Positions 9,728-61,316 of a stretch of DNA of 64,000 nucleotides are shown here, piece after piece. Every line of letters starts with the position of its first letter. Position 1 is the stretch's first letter. The stretch is taken from the NCBI GenBank assembly GCA_028564925.1, contig CM053028.1:625899380-625963379 (forward strand). The letters are read 5' to 3'. The DNA comes from Lithobates sylvaticus (Eukaryota > Chordata > Amphibia > Anura > Ranidae). The translations under genes were made by a program, and so were the position numbers. Below the pieces are notes generated by a model. It worked only from the letters and a program-made list of their open reading frames with translations. It searched no databases and had not been told where the DNA came from.

Positions 9728-11130
9728 TAGAAGCCCAGGTTTCTATGATAGTGGCCTTCAGCTCCTCTGCATTGCTGAGTCTGGTGTCTCTCATCTTCCT
9801 CTTGACAATACACCACAGATTCTATATGGCGTTTAGGTTAGGTGAGTTTGCTGGTCAATCAAGCACAGTGATACCATGATTATTAAACCAGGTATTGGTA
9901 GATCCCTTTGGAAGAAGTCTTGATGACGAAACATGTCAAGGGCGTGGCTACATGGACACTGAGATACTGAGCACAACCATTTGTTTGTCTGGTTTATCCG
10001 ATTTTGTTTGTGGACCCCCTTTTTGCTCACCGCTCGGCAACCTCACTTGAGTGACTCTTGGATAAAGAACCCACACCAGGAGCAGTGCTGTGGGAGGCGG
10101 TGAGATTTGTTGCAACCCAGTTTGATACCCATTGGTGATCATATGTGCGCTCTGCCAGCTCATCTGTCATCTGAAACTTGCGGTGGACTGTGTGCTGTAT
10201 TTTGCTATTTTTCACTGATTTTCATGTGAGTTGAAACATTGAAGTGTGAGTGAGGCTGAGTTTGAATAAATAATTTTATCCCAGAATCACGCTATGTGGA
10301 GCAATATTTGTTTTATATTTTCACATATGGAGCATTCAATCTTGGATTGATCGTACTAGTAACCCAGGTGTGGTTCAATCGCTTGTTTTGCCAACCACGT
10401 GAGTGGGAGGCAACACCATCTGGTGAGTGCGGTCTCATTGGGAGAGGGAGCACAAGTCACATCGGTGTGGTGGAAGATTTATTTGATCATTTATTGGATA
10501 TATTTTGGTGGACTTATTTTCCTTTGAAGATTGATTTATATATATTTTTTCCTGCCAGCACAGCTATAAATGGACACTGTTTTTTGTATTTTCATTTGGA
10601 CACTATTTCACATGGTGTTATTCGTTTAGAAGTTTTTTATATTAGATTTCTTTTTTTTTGTTTTTAAGCGCCACTTGATTATATATTTCACTTGTCACCA
10701 CATGTTTGATTATAATCGTTTTTATATTGGTAGTTTTGGCACTGGGGTAGGTGCCAAGTCCTGCTGGAAAATAAAATCATCATCTCCATAAAGCTGGTCA
10801 GCAGGGGGAAGCATGAAGTGCTCTAAAATTTCCTGGTAGAGGCCTGCGCTGACTTTGGACTTGATAAAACATACATAATGGAACAACACCTGATGACATG
10901 GCTCCCCAAATCATGGACTGTGGAAAATGTTACGTTTGATTTGAAAATCAAGGTCCCAGAGTCTAGGGGAAGAGTGGAGAGGTACAGAAAGTTGCATGAG
11001 GTCCAGTGTGAAGTTTCCACAGTCAGTGATGACATCACATGCAGATTGATGAAGAACAAAGGTTATGTTCAAAATTATGCAGTCAATTTTCTGCTTGTAA
11101 TATGCATATGCATGATTTGACGTAAAAGAA
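9728..11130 (-). pseudogene. Tc1/mariner transposase fragment, split by an insertion
   Basis: Minus-strand translation of 10880-10733 gives 'KSKVSAGLYQEILEHFMLPP' and then 'FIFQQDLAPTP', and 9901-9780 gives 'WFNNHGITVLD' and 'PANSPNLN', the C-terminal catalytic half of a Tc1 transposase. The piece from 10915 to about 11060 is an internally deleted upstream part. The 823-bp insertion at 9902 splits the gene. Stops and deletions make it non-functional. The hAT element ends exactly at the left edge, so the hAT probably inserted into this Tc1. Confidence 0.8.
9902..10724 (+). mobile_element. 823-bp retroposon with a hammerhead-like 5' end
   Basis: The insertion is flanked by the 9-bp duplication 'tattggtag' (9893-9901 and 10725-10733) within the Tc1 transposase. 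Its first 50 bases form a hammerhead-like arrangement: 'ccctt' (helix I), 'tggaaga' (core, two changes from CUGANGA), 'gtc-ttgat-gac' (helix II), 'gaaacatgtc' (GAAA, tiny helix III and a C at the cleavage position) and 'aaggg' closing helix I. The rest is A/T-rich and non-coding. The core resembles the centres of the foldbacks at 2535 and 60674, so all three may be one superfamily of non-autonomous Penelope-like elements. Confidence 0.6.
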
Positions 11131-11660
11131 ATATTGCAAAGATTTAGATTGCATCTCCAATTTTTATATATATATATATTTATGGTTGAAGCCCTATGGC
11201 CGACACGTATCTGAAGGGAAATAACTTAACCAATAAGATCTATAACATGAAAAGGGAGACCTGAAGTGTGCCTTGATCTATGGACGGTACGCCAGAAATA
11301 AGGGGGCATACCCTGATTAGAAATGAGTACTTGATGAGGGTGATGTTGTGAGAAATGCCCTTAAAAGGGGGAATGGGAGGGTGGGTATTGCGCACCGGAA
11401 CCGACGAAGACCACAGGTGAGTGGGCCGGTTAAATACCTTCCCGGGCTCCTCCCATAAATTCAGGCCACCATGTTGGCCTTCCACTTATGGTTGAAGCCC
11501 TATGGCCGACACGTATCTGAAGGGAAATAACTTAACCAATAAGATCTATAACATGAAAAGGGAGACCTGAAGTGTGCCTTGATCTATGGACGGTACGCCA
11601 GAAATAAGGGGGCAAAAACTGAGGTAGGGTTTGAAGATATTTATTGCCTTTTAGTATTGA

Positions 11661-12623
11661 CTACTGCGTGAGCTGGGCGAAGGCCCGTGACATTTCCGCC
11701 TGTGGGTCATGTATATACCGGGTGAAGCAGGCTGACTTCCATCTGCCGAGTCTCTGGATGATGTGGCCTGGGACCCCCTGCTGTGAGGCGGCTGAGGCGG
11801 CCCCGATCCGAAAAGAGTGACCGGAGTATTCGCTGGGGTTGAGGCGTAGGTTGCGGAGGAGAATTCTTATGTGTGTCATGAACTGACTGGTGCTCAGGGG
11901 TTTGACTGGAAAAGGCAGAAGGGGATCGGTGCCCCTTTGTTCTGGCAGGAGTGAGAGCAGGCGGTTGAGAACCGTCACTGGGCACCAGGAATTGCCGGTT
12001 CTGTATAGATGGATGTCCACCCCGTGGCCAGCTTGCTGAGTCTTGGAGACGTTGAGGTGGAGCACGAAGTGGTCTTGATGGCGAACTAGGTGGCGTCTGC
12101 ACAGGGTTTGGCTGGTCGAGCTGTTACGGGTGAATTCGCTGGGACGTAGGAACCCATAGTAGGCCAGGTAGATGGCGGCTTGTATGACCTGGCTGAGGAG
12201 GACACCAAAGGGGGAACCAGCGAGTATGGCGGACATCTCGCGGAAGATGGCACCAGTGATGGGGCGACGTCTGGTTCTGTTTGCTGGTTGCTGCTTCTGG
12301 ACGCCGCGTAGGACGGCTCGGACGGCGTGGGACGAGAAGACAGACGGTCTAGTAGGATCTTAAAGGGCCAAAAAGTGCTGTATGCCGGCCAGGTATAGGC
12401 GGATGGTGTTGTAGGATAGGTTTAGCTGTGTGTGACAATGTGAGACGAAGGCCAGAATGTGCCTGGTGTCTGTGGGTGTTGGCACGGCGTTGGTGGTTAG
12501 GAACTTGTTAAAGGTGTCCCAGGCTGCGTGGTAGGCTTTGAGTGTGTTGTGAGACAGGGACTGGTTGATGAGCTGGGTGGCCCCACGTAGGTATCGGTCT
12601 AGTCTAGGGTCAGCTGAGACCAA
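11661..12623 (-). pseudogene. Ngaro tyrosine recombinase region (fossil)
   Basis: This part of the Ngaro element has the N-terminal SAM-like DNA-binding portion ('SLSHNTLKAYHAAWDTF') and the catalytic portion with 'GFLRPSEFT', the H-x-x-R block 'GHSFRIGAAS' and 'LGRWKSACFTRYI', which contains the tyrosine nucleophile. In this family the enzyme inserts a circular DNA copy by site-specific recombination instead of using an integrase. It overlaps the end of the RT frame by about 25 bases. The region is broken. Confidence 0.85.
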
Positions 12624-14068
12624 GCGGGGATAGGGGCGGACACCCGATCGGCCTCTGGTATCTGTCGGAAGAAGGAGACGAAGTTAAAGCGTGACAGCGC
12701 GTCTGCTGCCACGTTGTATTTACCTGGGATGTGAGAGCAATGGACGTTGAACTGGAGCCGTAGCGACAGTTGGACCAGCCTGCGTAAGAAGGACATCACC
12801 TGGAGTGACTTGGACCTGCCTTTGTTGAAGATGTCTGCCGTGGCCTGGTTGTCCGTTGTGTTTACCGTCTGCCCGGTCCAGTTGTGACCCCAAAGTTTGG
12901 CAGCTGCCACGATTGGGTAGAGCTCGAAAAGGGGGGAAGTCCGGCTGAAACCTGGAATTGAGAGTATCTGCAGGGGCCAAGGGCCAGCGAACCAATGGAG
13001 GCCAAATATGGCTGCGAAGCCCGTGGAGGCCGCGGCATCTGTCACCACCTGTGGTGAGAAGGGTGAGACGGCCGGGATGAACATGGATATCCCGTTCCAC
13101 GAGGAAAGGAACTCTTCCCACATCGCTAGGTCTGCTATGGCCGCGGCGTCCAGTTTGAGGATCTGATCGGGGTCTTGTGCCTGTGACAGGTGGACTAAGA
13201 GTCGTGAAATGAAGGAACGACCTTGAGGGACGATCCGCATGGCAAAATTGAGCATGCCAAGTAGTGACTGGAGCTGTCGTCTTGTGCACCCTCTCGTGCG
13301 GGTGAAGTCCTGAAGAACTGCCCTGATGCGGGTCAGCTTGTCGAGGGGTAGGCTGGCCTGCATGGAGCATGTGTCCAAGACAACTCCGAGGAAGGTGATG
13401 GAGTGTGCGGGTCCGTCGACCTTGTGCTCGGCTATGGGGACATTGATATTCTGGAAGACGACTCTTAATTTGTCGAGGTCTACTGGTGAAACGTTAGGCT
13501 GCTCTATCAGTAGGAAGTCATCCAGGTAGTGGATGACTTCTGTGCATTGGGCCTTGTGTAGGAGAATCCAGGTGAGGGATTGAGCGAACGTGTCGAAGAG
13601 CCAGGGGCTACTTTTGGAGCCGAACGTGAGCTTGGTGGCGAAGTAGTACCTGTCTCTCCACTTGATACCGTGCCAACACCAAAGAGACGGGTGAATCGGC
13701 AGAAGTTTGAAGGCGTCCGATATGTCGGCTTTGGACAGCCAGGCCCCTGTGCCTGCTTTGAGGATGGCCTGGATCGCCAAGTCGACGGAGGCGTATTTTA
13801 AGGAGAACTCCTCGGAGGGAATTAGGGAGTTGAGGCTGGGGACGTGGCAAGAATGAGGTGCAGACAGGTCGTACACCAAGCAAACTTTATTTGAGAATTT
13901 GCCCTTGACAAGCCCAATAGGGCTGACTCTCCAGGTGTTGAAGGGGGGTTGTGTGAAGGGACCAATGACGAAACCTCGCTCCAGCTCGGCTAGGAGTAGT
14001 TGGTCTATGGCCTGCTCGTCGGTGGCCGCTGATCTGAGATTCCTACACTCGTAAGTAGTGTGGGGCAT
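12599..14068 (-). CDS. Ngaro reverse transcriptase-RNase H (element part)
   Basis: A 489-codon open frame. The RT palm motifs are visible as 'SKADISDAFKLLPI' and the catalytic 'YLDDFLL' near residue 180. The RNase H part follows with 'VVTDAAASTGFAAIFG', 'LYPIVAAAKLWG', 'TTDNQATADIF' and 'AADALSRF'. This arrangement and the YLDD box are typical of DIRS/Ngaro elements rather than LINEs. The frame ends by running into the recombinase frame, an overlap known in the group. It copies element RNA into DNA. Confidence 0.9.
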   Translation of the reverse strand: MPHTTYECRNLRSAATDEQAIDQLLLAELERGFVIGPFTQPPFNTWRVSPIGLVKGKFSNKVCLVYDLSAPHSCHVPSLNSLIPSEEFSLKYASVDLAIQAILKAGTGAWLSKADISDAFKLLPIHPSLWCWHGIKWRDRYYFATKLTFGSKSSPWLFDTFAQSLTWILLHKAQCTEVIHYLDDFLLIEQPNVSPVDLDKLRVVFQNINVPIAEHKVDGPAHSITFLGVVLDTCSMQASLPLDKLTRIRAVLQDFTRTRGCTRRQLQSLLGMLNFAMRIVPQGRSFISRLLVHLSQAQDPDQILKLDAAAIADLAMWEEFLSSWNGISMFIPAVSPFSPQVVTDAAASTGFAAIFGLHWFAGPWPLQILSIPGFSRTSPLFELYPIVAAAKLWGHNWTGQTVNTTDNQATADIFNKGRSKSLQVMSFLRRLVQLSLRLQFNVHCSHIPGKYNVAADALSRFNFVSFFRQIPEADRVSAPIPAWSQLTLD

Positions 14069-14185
14069 GGAGACAAGGCCGTTATGGAAGCCCGCCGTGA
14101 ATCCTTGTATGAGGAACGTGGCTAGTGAGGGGATGGGGTGTGAGTCCAGATAGACTCCTAACCATAGGATGTTTATGCGGCTCAG

Positions 14186-15499
14186 TCACAGATTTTTCGG
14201 TTTGAGCTCGCATAGATTTTTCGGGTGCGCCCTGTGGCATACGACGCACACGTGGAGCATCCTGCATTGGCTGAAGTTACACGAGCCGTAGTTGTAATTA
14301 TTGCAGATGGCCGCTCCTCCCATGGTCCGGACGGGGCGTCCGAGTTTGTCGACCTGGGGTTTCTGTGTCGGTGCTGGCGGGTTTTGTGCTGGAGCCGAGG
14401 TCGAGGGAAACTCGACCGAGTGGCGGAGTGTTGCACTGGAGCACCAGGCGGCGGTGTGCGTGGAGGATTGGCAGACTGCGCACAATGGTGAGCGCAGACC
14501 GGCGAAATGGCGACAGAATAATTCTGTGTCCATTAGGCTCCAATCCGTGGGTGACTGGAATTGCGCCATCCTGGCGGCTGCTTTTGCGGAAAAGGAGCGG
14601 TGGTAGTCATAGAATGAGAACCCGCCGTATTTGTAGCCCAAATCTACCACGGTGTGGAGATATAAATCCAGCTCTTCCCTTCTGCCGGGGGAAGCTGAGC
14701 ATATGATGTCTCTAAGCATCCCAAATGACAACGCAAATTCTGGGACGGACAATTTGCGGTTGAGTCTGGGGTCTTTAGCTTTGAGGACCACCGAGACATC
14801 TCCCCAGGTATAGGCCTTGTTTTCGGCTAGGTCGTGGACTGAAATGAGAAGGGAGGCGAGGTTGACGTCCTTGCCATCCAGTATGTCCTTCTTAATGCTG
14901 GCTGGAACCAGGTGTGCCGGGCAGACCAGGGGACATGTCCCTGCGGTACCTGTGGCGACTGTTGTAGGTGGCTGTATCGCGGCGGGGCCGGGGACGGCCG
15001 GGGCCGGGTGAGATTCGAGGAGAGTCACTCTGGCTTGGACGTCCGTGACTGTGTTCGCCAAGGACGACACCATGGTGTGGAGTTGTGTTATAGCCGCAGA
15101 TATAGACTGGAGGGAGGCTTGCTGAGTGCTGGGCCCGGCCATGGCAGGAGGAGGAAACAAGAGCCTGAAGAGCTCCGCCTTCCTGGCTGTGGCGGGGAAC
15201 GGCACGCCCCTGCGTCTAAGTTCTGCCGTCAGTCTGGGGATGGTCCATCCCCTGAGGGACTGGTTGCTGTCACTCATGGACACTGGGGAACGTGACAAGG
15301 GGGCGGTGAGATCCTCGCTGCCCGCTTGCGACATGGTCCTCGGATGGGCTGTGCCCTGAGGCGATGTCTTGAGGCGTCTGAGGTCGTAAGAAGGTCGACC
15401 GGAGCTGTTTAAGGGGATGAGATAAGCCAAGACTGTTTCTTTCCTTGTGTAAACATACGTACCCAACTGCTGTGCTCTGGAAAGGACAAGTGTGCGCAC
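14186..15499 (-). CDS. Ngaro Gag-like protein (element part)
   Basis: A 437-codon open frame 5' of the RT. It has a serine- and proline-rich N-terminal part, a coiled-coil-like segment 'SAAITQLHTMVSSLANTV', and a C-terminal cysteine/histidine cluster ('NYGSCNFSQC...CVVCHRAHP') resembling the CCCH/CCHC region of DIRS-type Gag proteins. A methionine at residue 55 ('MSQAGSEDL') is a possible alternative start. It probably binds element RNA in a nucleoprotein particle. Confidence 0.75.
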   Translation of the reverse strand: MRTLVLSRAQQLGTYVYTRKETVLAYLIPLNSSGRPSYDLRRLKTSPQGTAHPRTMSQAGSEDLTAPLSRSPVSMSDSNQSLRGWTIPRLTAELRRRGVPFPATARKAELFRLLFPPPAMAGPSTQQASLQSISAAITQLHTMVSSLANTVTDVQARVTLLESHPAPAVPGPAAIQPPTTVATGTAGTCPLVCPAHLVPASIKKDILDGKDVNLASLLISVHDLAENKAYTWGDVSVVLKAKDPRLNRKLSVPEFALSFGMLRDIICSASPGRREELDLYLHTVVDLGYKYGGFSFYDYHRSFSAKAAARMAQFQSPTDWSLMDTELFCRHFAGLRSPLCAVCQSSTHTAAWCSSATLRHSVEFPSTSAPAQNPPAPTQKPQVDKLGRPVRTMGGAAICNNYNYGSCNFSQCRMLHVCVVCHRAHPKNLCELKPKNL

Positions 15500-15529
15500 G
15501 TACGTGGACGTGCGTACACGGTAAGTTTT

Positions 15530-16911
15530 TATATTTTACCTGGAGAAACACCGTCCAACCTGTGCAGGGTGGACCTACTGAACTTGGACTGACCTAGGGA
15601 AGGAAAAATAAAGAGAACTGGTGAGGTGTGCCTCGTGGGGTGTGTCCCCCGTCTGTGCATATACACTACTTTTTTTTTTTTTTTTCCCTTTTTTTTTTTT
15701 TTGAGTGAAATGAGAAACGTTTGTGCCATGTCGTGGGCGCAAGGTGTCGTTTTATGAGTGTGACTGCTGATTGCCCGTGGGCGAATTTTGGAATGAAATG
15801 AGGCAAATTCGACTGGGGTACGTCGAGGCGAACTGATGCATGGTAGATGCCATCGGATTCGGATCAGGACGTTTTTTGTGTGACAGCGGACTGATCGGCA
15901 TGACGGAAGTATGAAACGGTCGAGCCACGATGGCGACTGTAGACGAACCAGACTTCTGGAGCATGTACTGAAATGAGGCCAACGGATGTTCAGGGCGCAT
16001 CGGTCCGAACCGGCGCGCAGCGCGACTGGGTTCCCTGGCGGTGAGAGAAAAATGAGGGGAACCATTCCCTGAGGTGCTGAACGGTCGGTCGGGTCTCACG
16101 ACCGATGACGAGCAGACTCAGGGGTGGTTACTGAAATGGGGCCGACAAACCTGGGGTACGTTGGAGGCGAAGACCGATCCGCAAAGGTGCGACCGGTTTC
16201 GAATCAAAACGTGACTCGTGAGGTGAAATGTTTTCCTCGTGACAGAGGCGCCGAGCGGTGAGCCTAAAACTTTTTCGACTGACAGCGACCGTACTTCTGG
16301 AGCACGGAATGAAATGGGGCCTGGGAGCACCTTGGGGCGTGCCGGTACGAATCGAGGCACCGGGGTGCGCCTAGACTTGAATCGGAACGTAATACGTGAC
16401 AGTGAAATGATGCCATGACAGAGGTGTTTTTTCGACCGGTGAGTCGAGAAATTGCGGCTAAACGACCGCTCCCTGGGTCATGTATTGAAATGGGGTTCCA
16501 CTGCTGGGACATGCCGGGACGAATCGGATGTGGCTAGATTCGAACGGCGTGTCGGTGCAGGACCGTGAAATGACTGAAATGTTTTTGAAATGGCTGAAAT
16601 GTGACCGTATGGCATGATACTGCGACTGATTCCGAATCAGGTGATGCGTAAGCGACCGGCTACTGTATGCAGATAGCGGTACGGATGCAACGTACGGGTA
16701 CTAATGAAATGACTTGTGCGTATGTGAACAGCGAGATTCGTGACAAGGTAAGTAACGTTCATAAGTGAAATGGTGGTCAAACGAGACCCCTACCTGCGGC
16801 AGCCGAGCCAGATACAGTGTACAAAACCTTCGAACGAGAGCAATCCACGAGACGTCTGGCACTCACGAACGCTAGCGAAATCGAGTAGTCGGCTTAGTGA
16901 CGTAGTATATC
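15530..16911 (-). promoter_or_regulatory. Long Ngaro leader rich in TGAAATG on the + strand
   Basis: Between A1 and the Gag frame lie about 1.4 kb with no long reading frame but a strikingly repeated heptamer 'tgaaatg' (CATTTCA on the element strand), at least a dozen times. Several copies are followed by '(a/g)ggcc', with nearby 'ggggtacgt.gaggcga' and 'ttcgaatcggaacg' motifs at irregular 80-170-bp spacing, suggesting a diverged long-period repeat. The stretch is CpG-rich, so decay by methylation has been small. It probably contains the element promoter. Confidence 0.55.
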
Positions 16912-17003
16912 GCGCACCGGAACCGACGAAGACCACAGGTGAGTGGGCCGGTTAAATACCTTCCCGGGCTCCTCCCATAAATTCAGGCCACCATGTTGGC
17001 CTT

Positions 17004-17006
<3 letters not shown>

Positions 17007-17048
<42 letters not shown>
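17007..17048. repeat. (TA)n microsatellite at the Ngaro insertion site
   Basis: About 21 TA units directly abut the Ngaro A1 end, and a shorter TA run (about 11165-11180) abuts its other end, so the element appears to have inserted within a TA repeat. From 17049 to 17421 I see only unique A/T-rich DNA that should hold the 5' flank or last part of a first intron of the collectin gene. Confidence 0.85.
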
Positions 17049-17049
<1 letters not shown>

Positions 17050-17439
17050 TGAAATAAGTAGACTTTGCCAATGAAGTGGAAGGTCTGTTTCAAATACATC
17101 AGCAGAAGTGTTTCTACACATAGTATAGAAAGTTGCTTATGTGAATGAAACAGGGATATTTCAGTCGCTAAAATCATTGTAAATACACTCAGGCAAACAA
17201 ATTGCCCATGGGACTATAAAGAGATATGTCATACAAAAAAGTAAACCTTTCTTTAAAAAGTATTACATTTTATTCAATATACATATCATTAAAATATATC
17301 AATACCAATATACAAAATCCTTTGATATACCAAAAATATTTTTGTCAGCAATTAAAAGGTACAATATAGCAATAAACAAGGAAGATAATCAAACAATGTA
17401 AATGTGTTTTTCCCTCTACAGAACAGCTGTATTTGGAAT

Positions 17440-60148
<42,709 letters not shown>

Positions 60149-60619
60149 GTTAGAGCAAGTTCACAATTTCTTTGTATCCATGTACCTCTTGTATTCTTTA
60201 AAGGCACATTTTAATGCTTGTATTCTTTTGTGCACCTATAATTACCAGTCACTAAAGTGGTTGTAAATCATTATGTTTACCCAGTGAAGTGACTGACCTC
60301 AGATGATTCACTGATATTAAACAAATCCTTCTACATAAGTTGTACCTGTTTATTTGCAGCCTTCTTTTCTCTACAGCCATTCAAAGTGGAGGGAAGCCGC
60401 TCATTGGAGGGTGGGCACACCTCCCCCTTATCAAACAACACACAGGAACCAAGCTGAGGCTGTCAATCATAGGCTGGATCTCCCTCCCACCACGTTTGTA
60501 GCTCTCGAGGGATATGCTTTGTTTATATTTCTTGTTAGAGGTTTACAAACACTTTATATTTTCATGATTCTGTGCAGTTACTGTATTTGCCTGAAAAACA
60601 TTAAATACATGTAACTGTA
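60149..60619 (+). terminator. Collectin 3' UTR with possible poly(A) signals
   Basis: After the stop codon there is no AATAAA nearby. The variant ATTAAA occurs at 60316-60321 and 60600-60605. Either could direct cleavage, giving a 3' UTR of roughly 0.2 or 0.47 kb. The second is only about 15 bp before the TTAA MITE. The choice cannot be made from sequence. Confidence 0.45.
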
Positions 60620-61277
60620 TTAACCACTTCAATACCAGGCACTTATACACCTTCCTGGCTCTTCCTGTTTACAGTAGTATGAAGAGATCCACCACTCCAG
60701 GATGATCCACCCAAACTCAATCCCACAGCTGTTCCTATGGTTAGAGAACCCAGGTGCAGGCACGGCACAAGCTGATGAAGATGCAAATTAAGGACTCTGG
60801 ACGGCCGCACTCCAAGAAAAATTAAAAAGCCTTTATTGGTAAAATATTACTAACTAATTACTTACTTACTAAGCACTCTTGGTAGTGTGAAATGCATTAG
60901 CTATTTTCTTGCTTTGCTGTGACCTATTTTTGTGTGATTCCATATTTTACCAATAAAGGCTTTTGAATTTTTCTTGGAGTGCGGCCGTCCAGAGTCCTTA
61001 ATTCGCATCTTCATCTTCCTGTTTACATCGTGATCAGATGTGATTGGACACGGCTGATCATGTGATCATGTGGTAAAGAGTCTCTGTCAGAGGCTCTTTA
61101 CCTATATCAGAGTTGCGATGTGTCAGACTGACACACCGCAACAACGTTCGCCACAATGCGCACCCCCGGGTGAGCGAAGCGGCTTGATATCCTTGCAACA
61201 TCATATGATTTCCGGTCAGGATATCGCAACCACTTTTCCGACATCATATTGCTATATGGCGGGCGGCAAGTGGTTAA
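60620..61277 (+). mobile_element. TTAA-flanked MITE, copy 4, interrupted
   Basis: Ends 'ttaaccacttcaataccagg' and, inverted, 'ttaaccacttgccgcccgcc' match the other TTAA elements. The interior is shorter (an internal deletion relative to copies 2 and 3) and is split by the 340-bp foldback at 60674. The right part has CpG-rich inverted repeats. Confidence 0.7.
60674..61013 (+). mobile_element. Small foldback retroposon with 72-bp arms
   Basis: Flanked by the 14-bp duplication 'tcttcctgtttaca' (60660-60673 and 61014-61027). Layout is an unpaired head (60674-60775), an arm (60776-60847), a 94-nt loop and the inverted arm (60942-61013), with only two mismatches between arms. The right arm runs to the element end. 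The loop holds a decayed hammerhead-like core near 60866-60905 ('cttactaag', 'cact-cttggt-agtg', 'tgaaatgcattagc', where CpG decay of 'cgaaacgcgttagc' explains the changes). Its organisation repeats that of the large foldback at 2535-4880. Confidence 0.75.
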
Positions 61278-61316
61278 AAATACCATTTTATTTACACTTT
61301 ATCGTTGTATTTCCAG

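Larger units (their letters stand above)
11181..17006 (-). mobile_element. Ngaro-type (DIRS order) tyrosine-recombinase retroelement, young fossil
   Basis: The element shows split direct repeats in the order A1 (17006-16912), coding region, B1 (11614-11487), A2 (11484-11390), B2 (11308-11181). A1 and A2 (95 bp) look identical, as do B1 and B2 (128 bp), so insertion is very recent. Both edges abut TA-repeat DNA and no target duplication is seen, as expected for recombinase-mediated integration. It carries Gag-like, RT-RNase H and tyrosine recombinase regions, all on the minus strand. It looks almost whole, with at least one break in the recombinase region. Its 5' end faces the collectin start codon about 430 bp away. 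Confidence 0.85.

Noticed and set aside
17404-17439. Upstream in-frame start for the collectin (MFFPLQNSCIWN...)
   Set aside because: A strong splice acceptor ends at 17421 within this stretch, and the signal peptide starts properly at the ATG at 17440.
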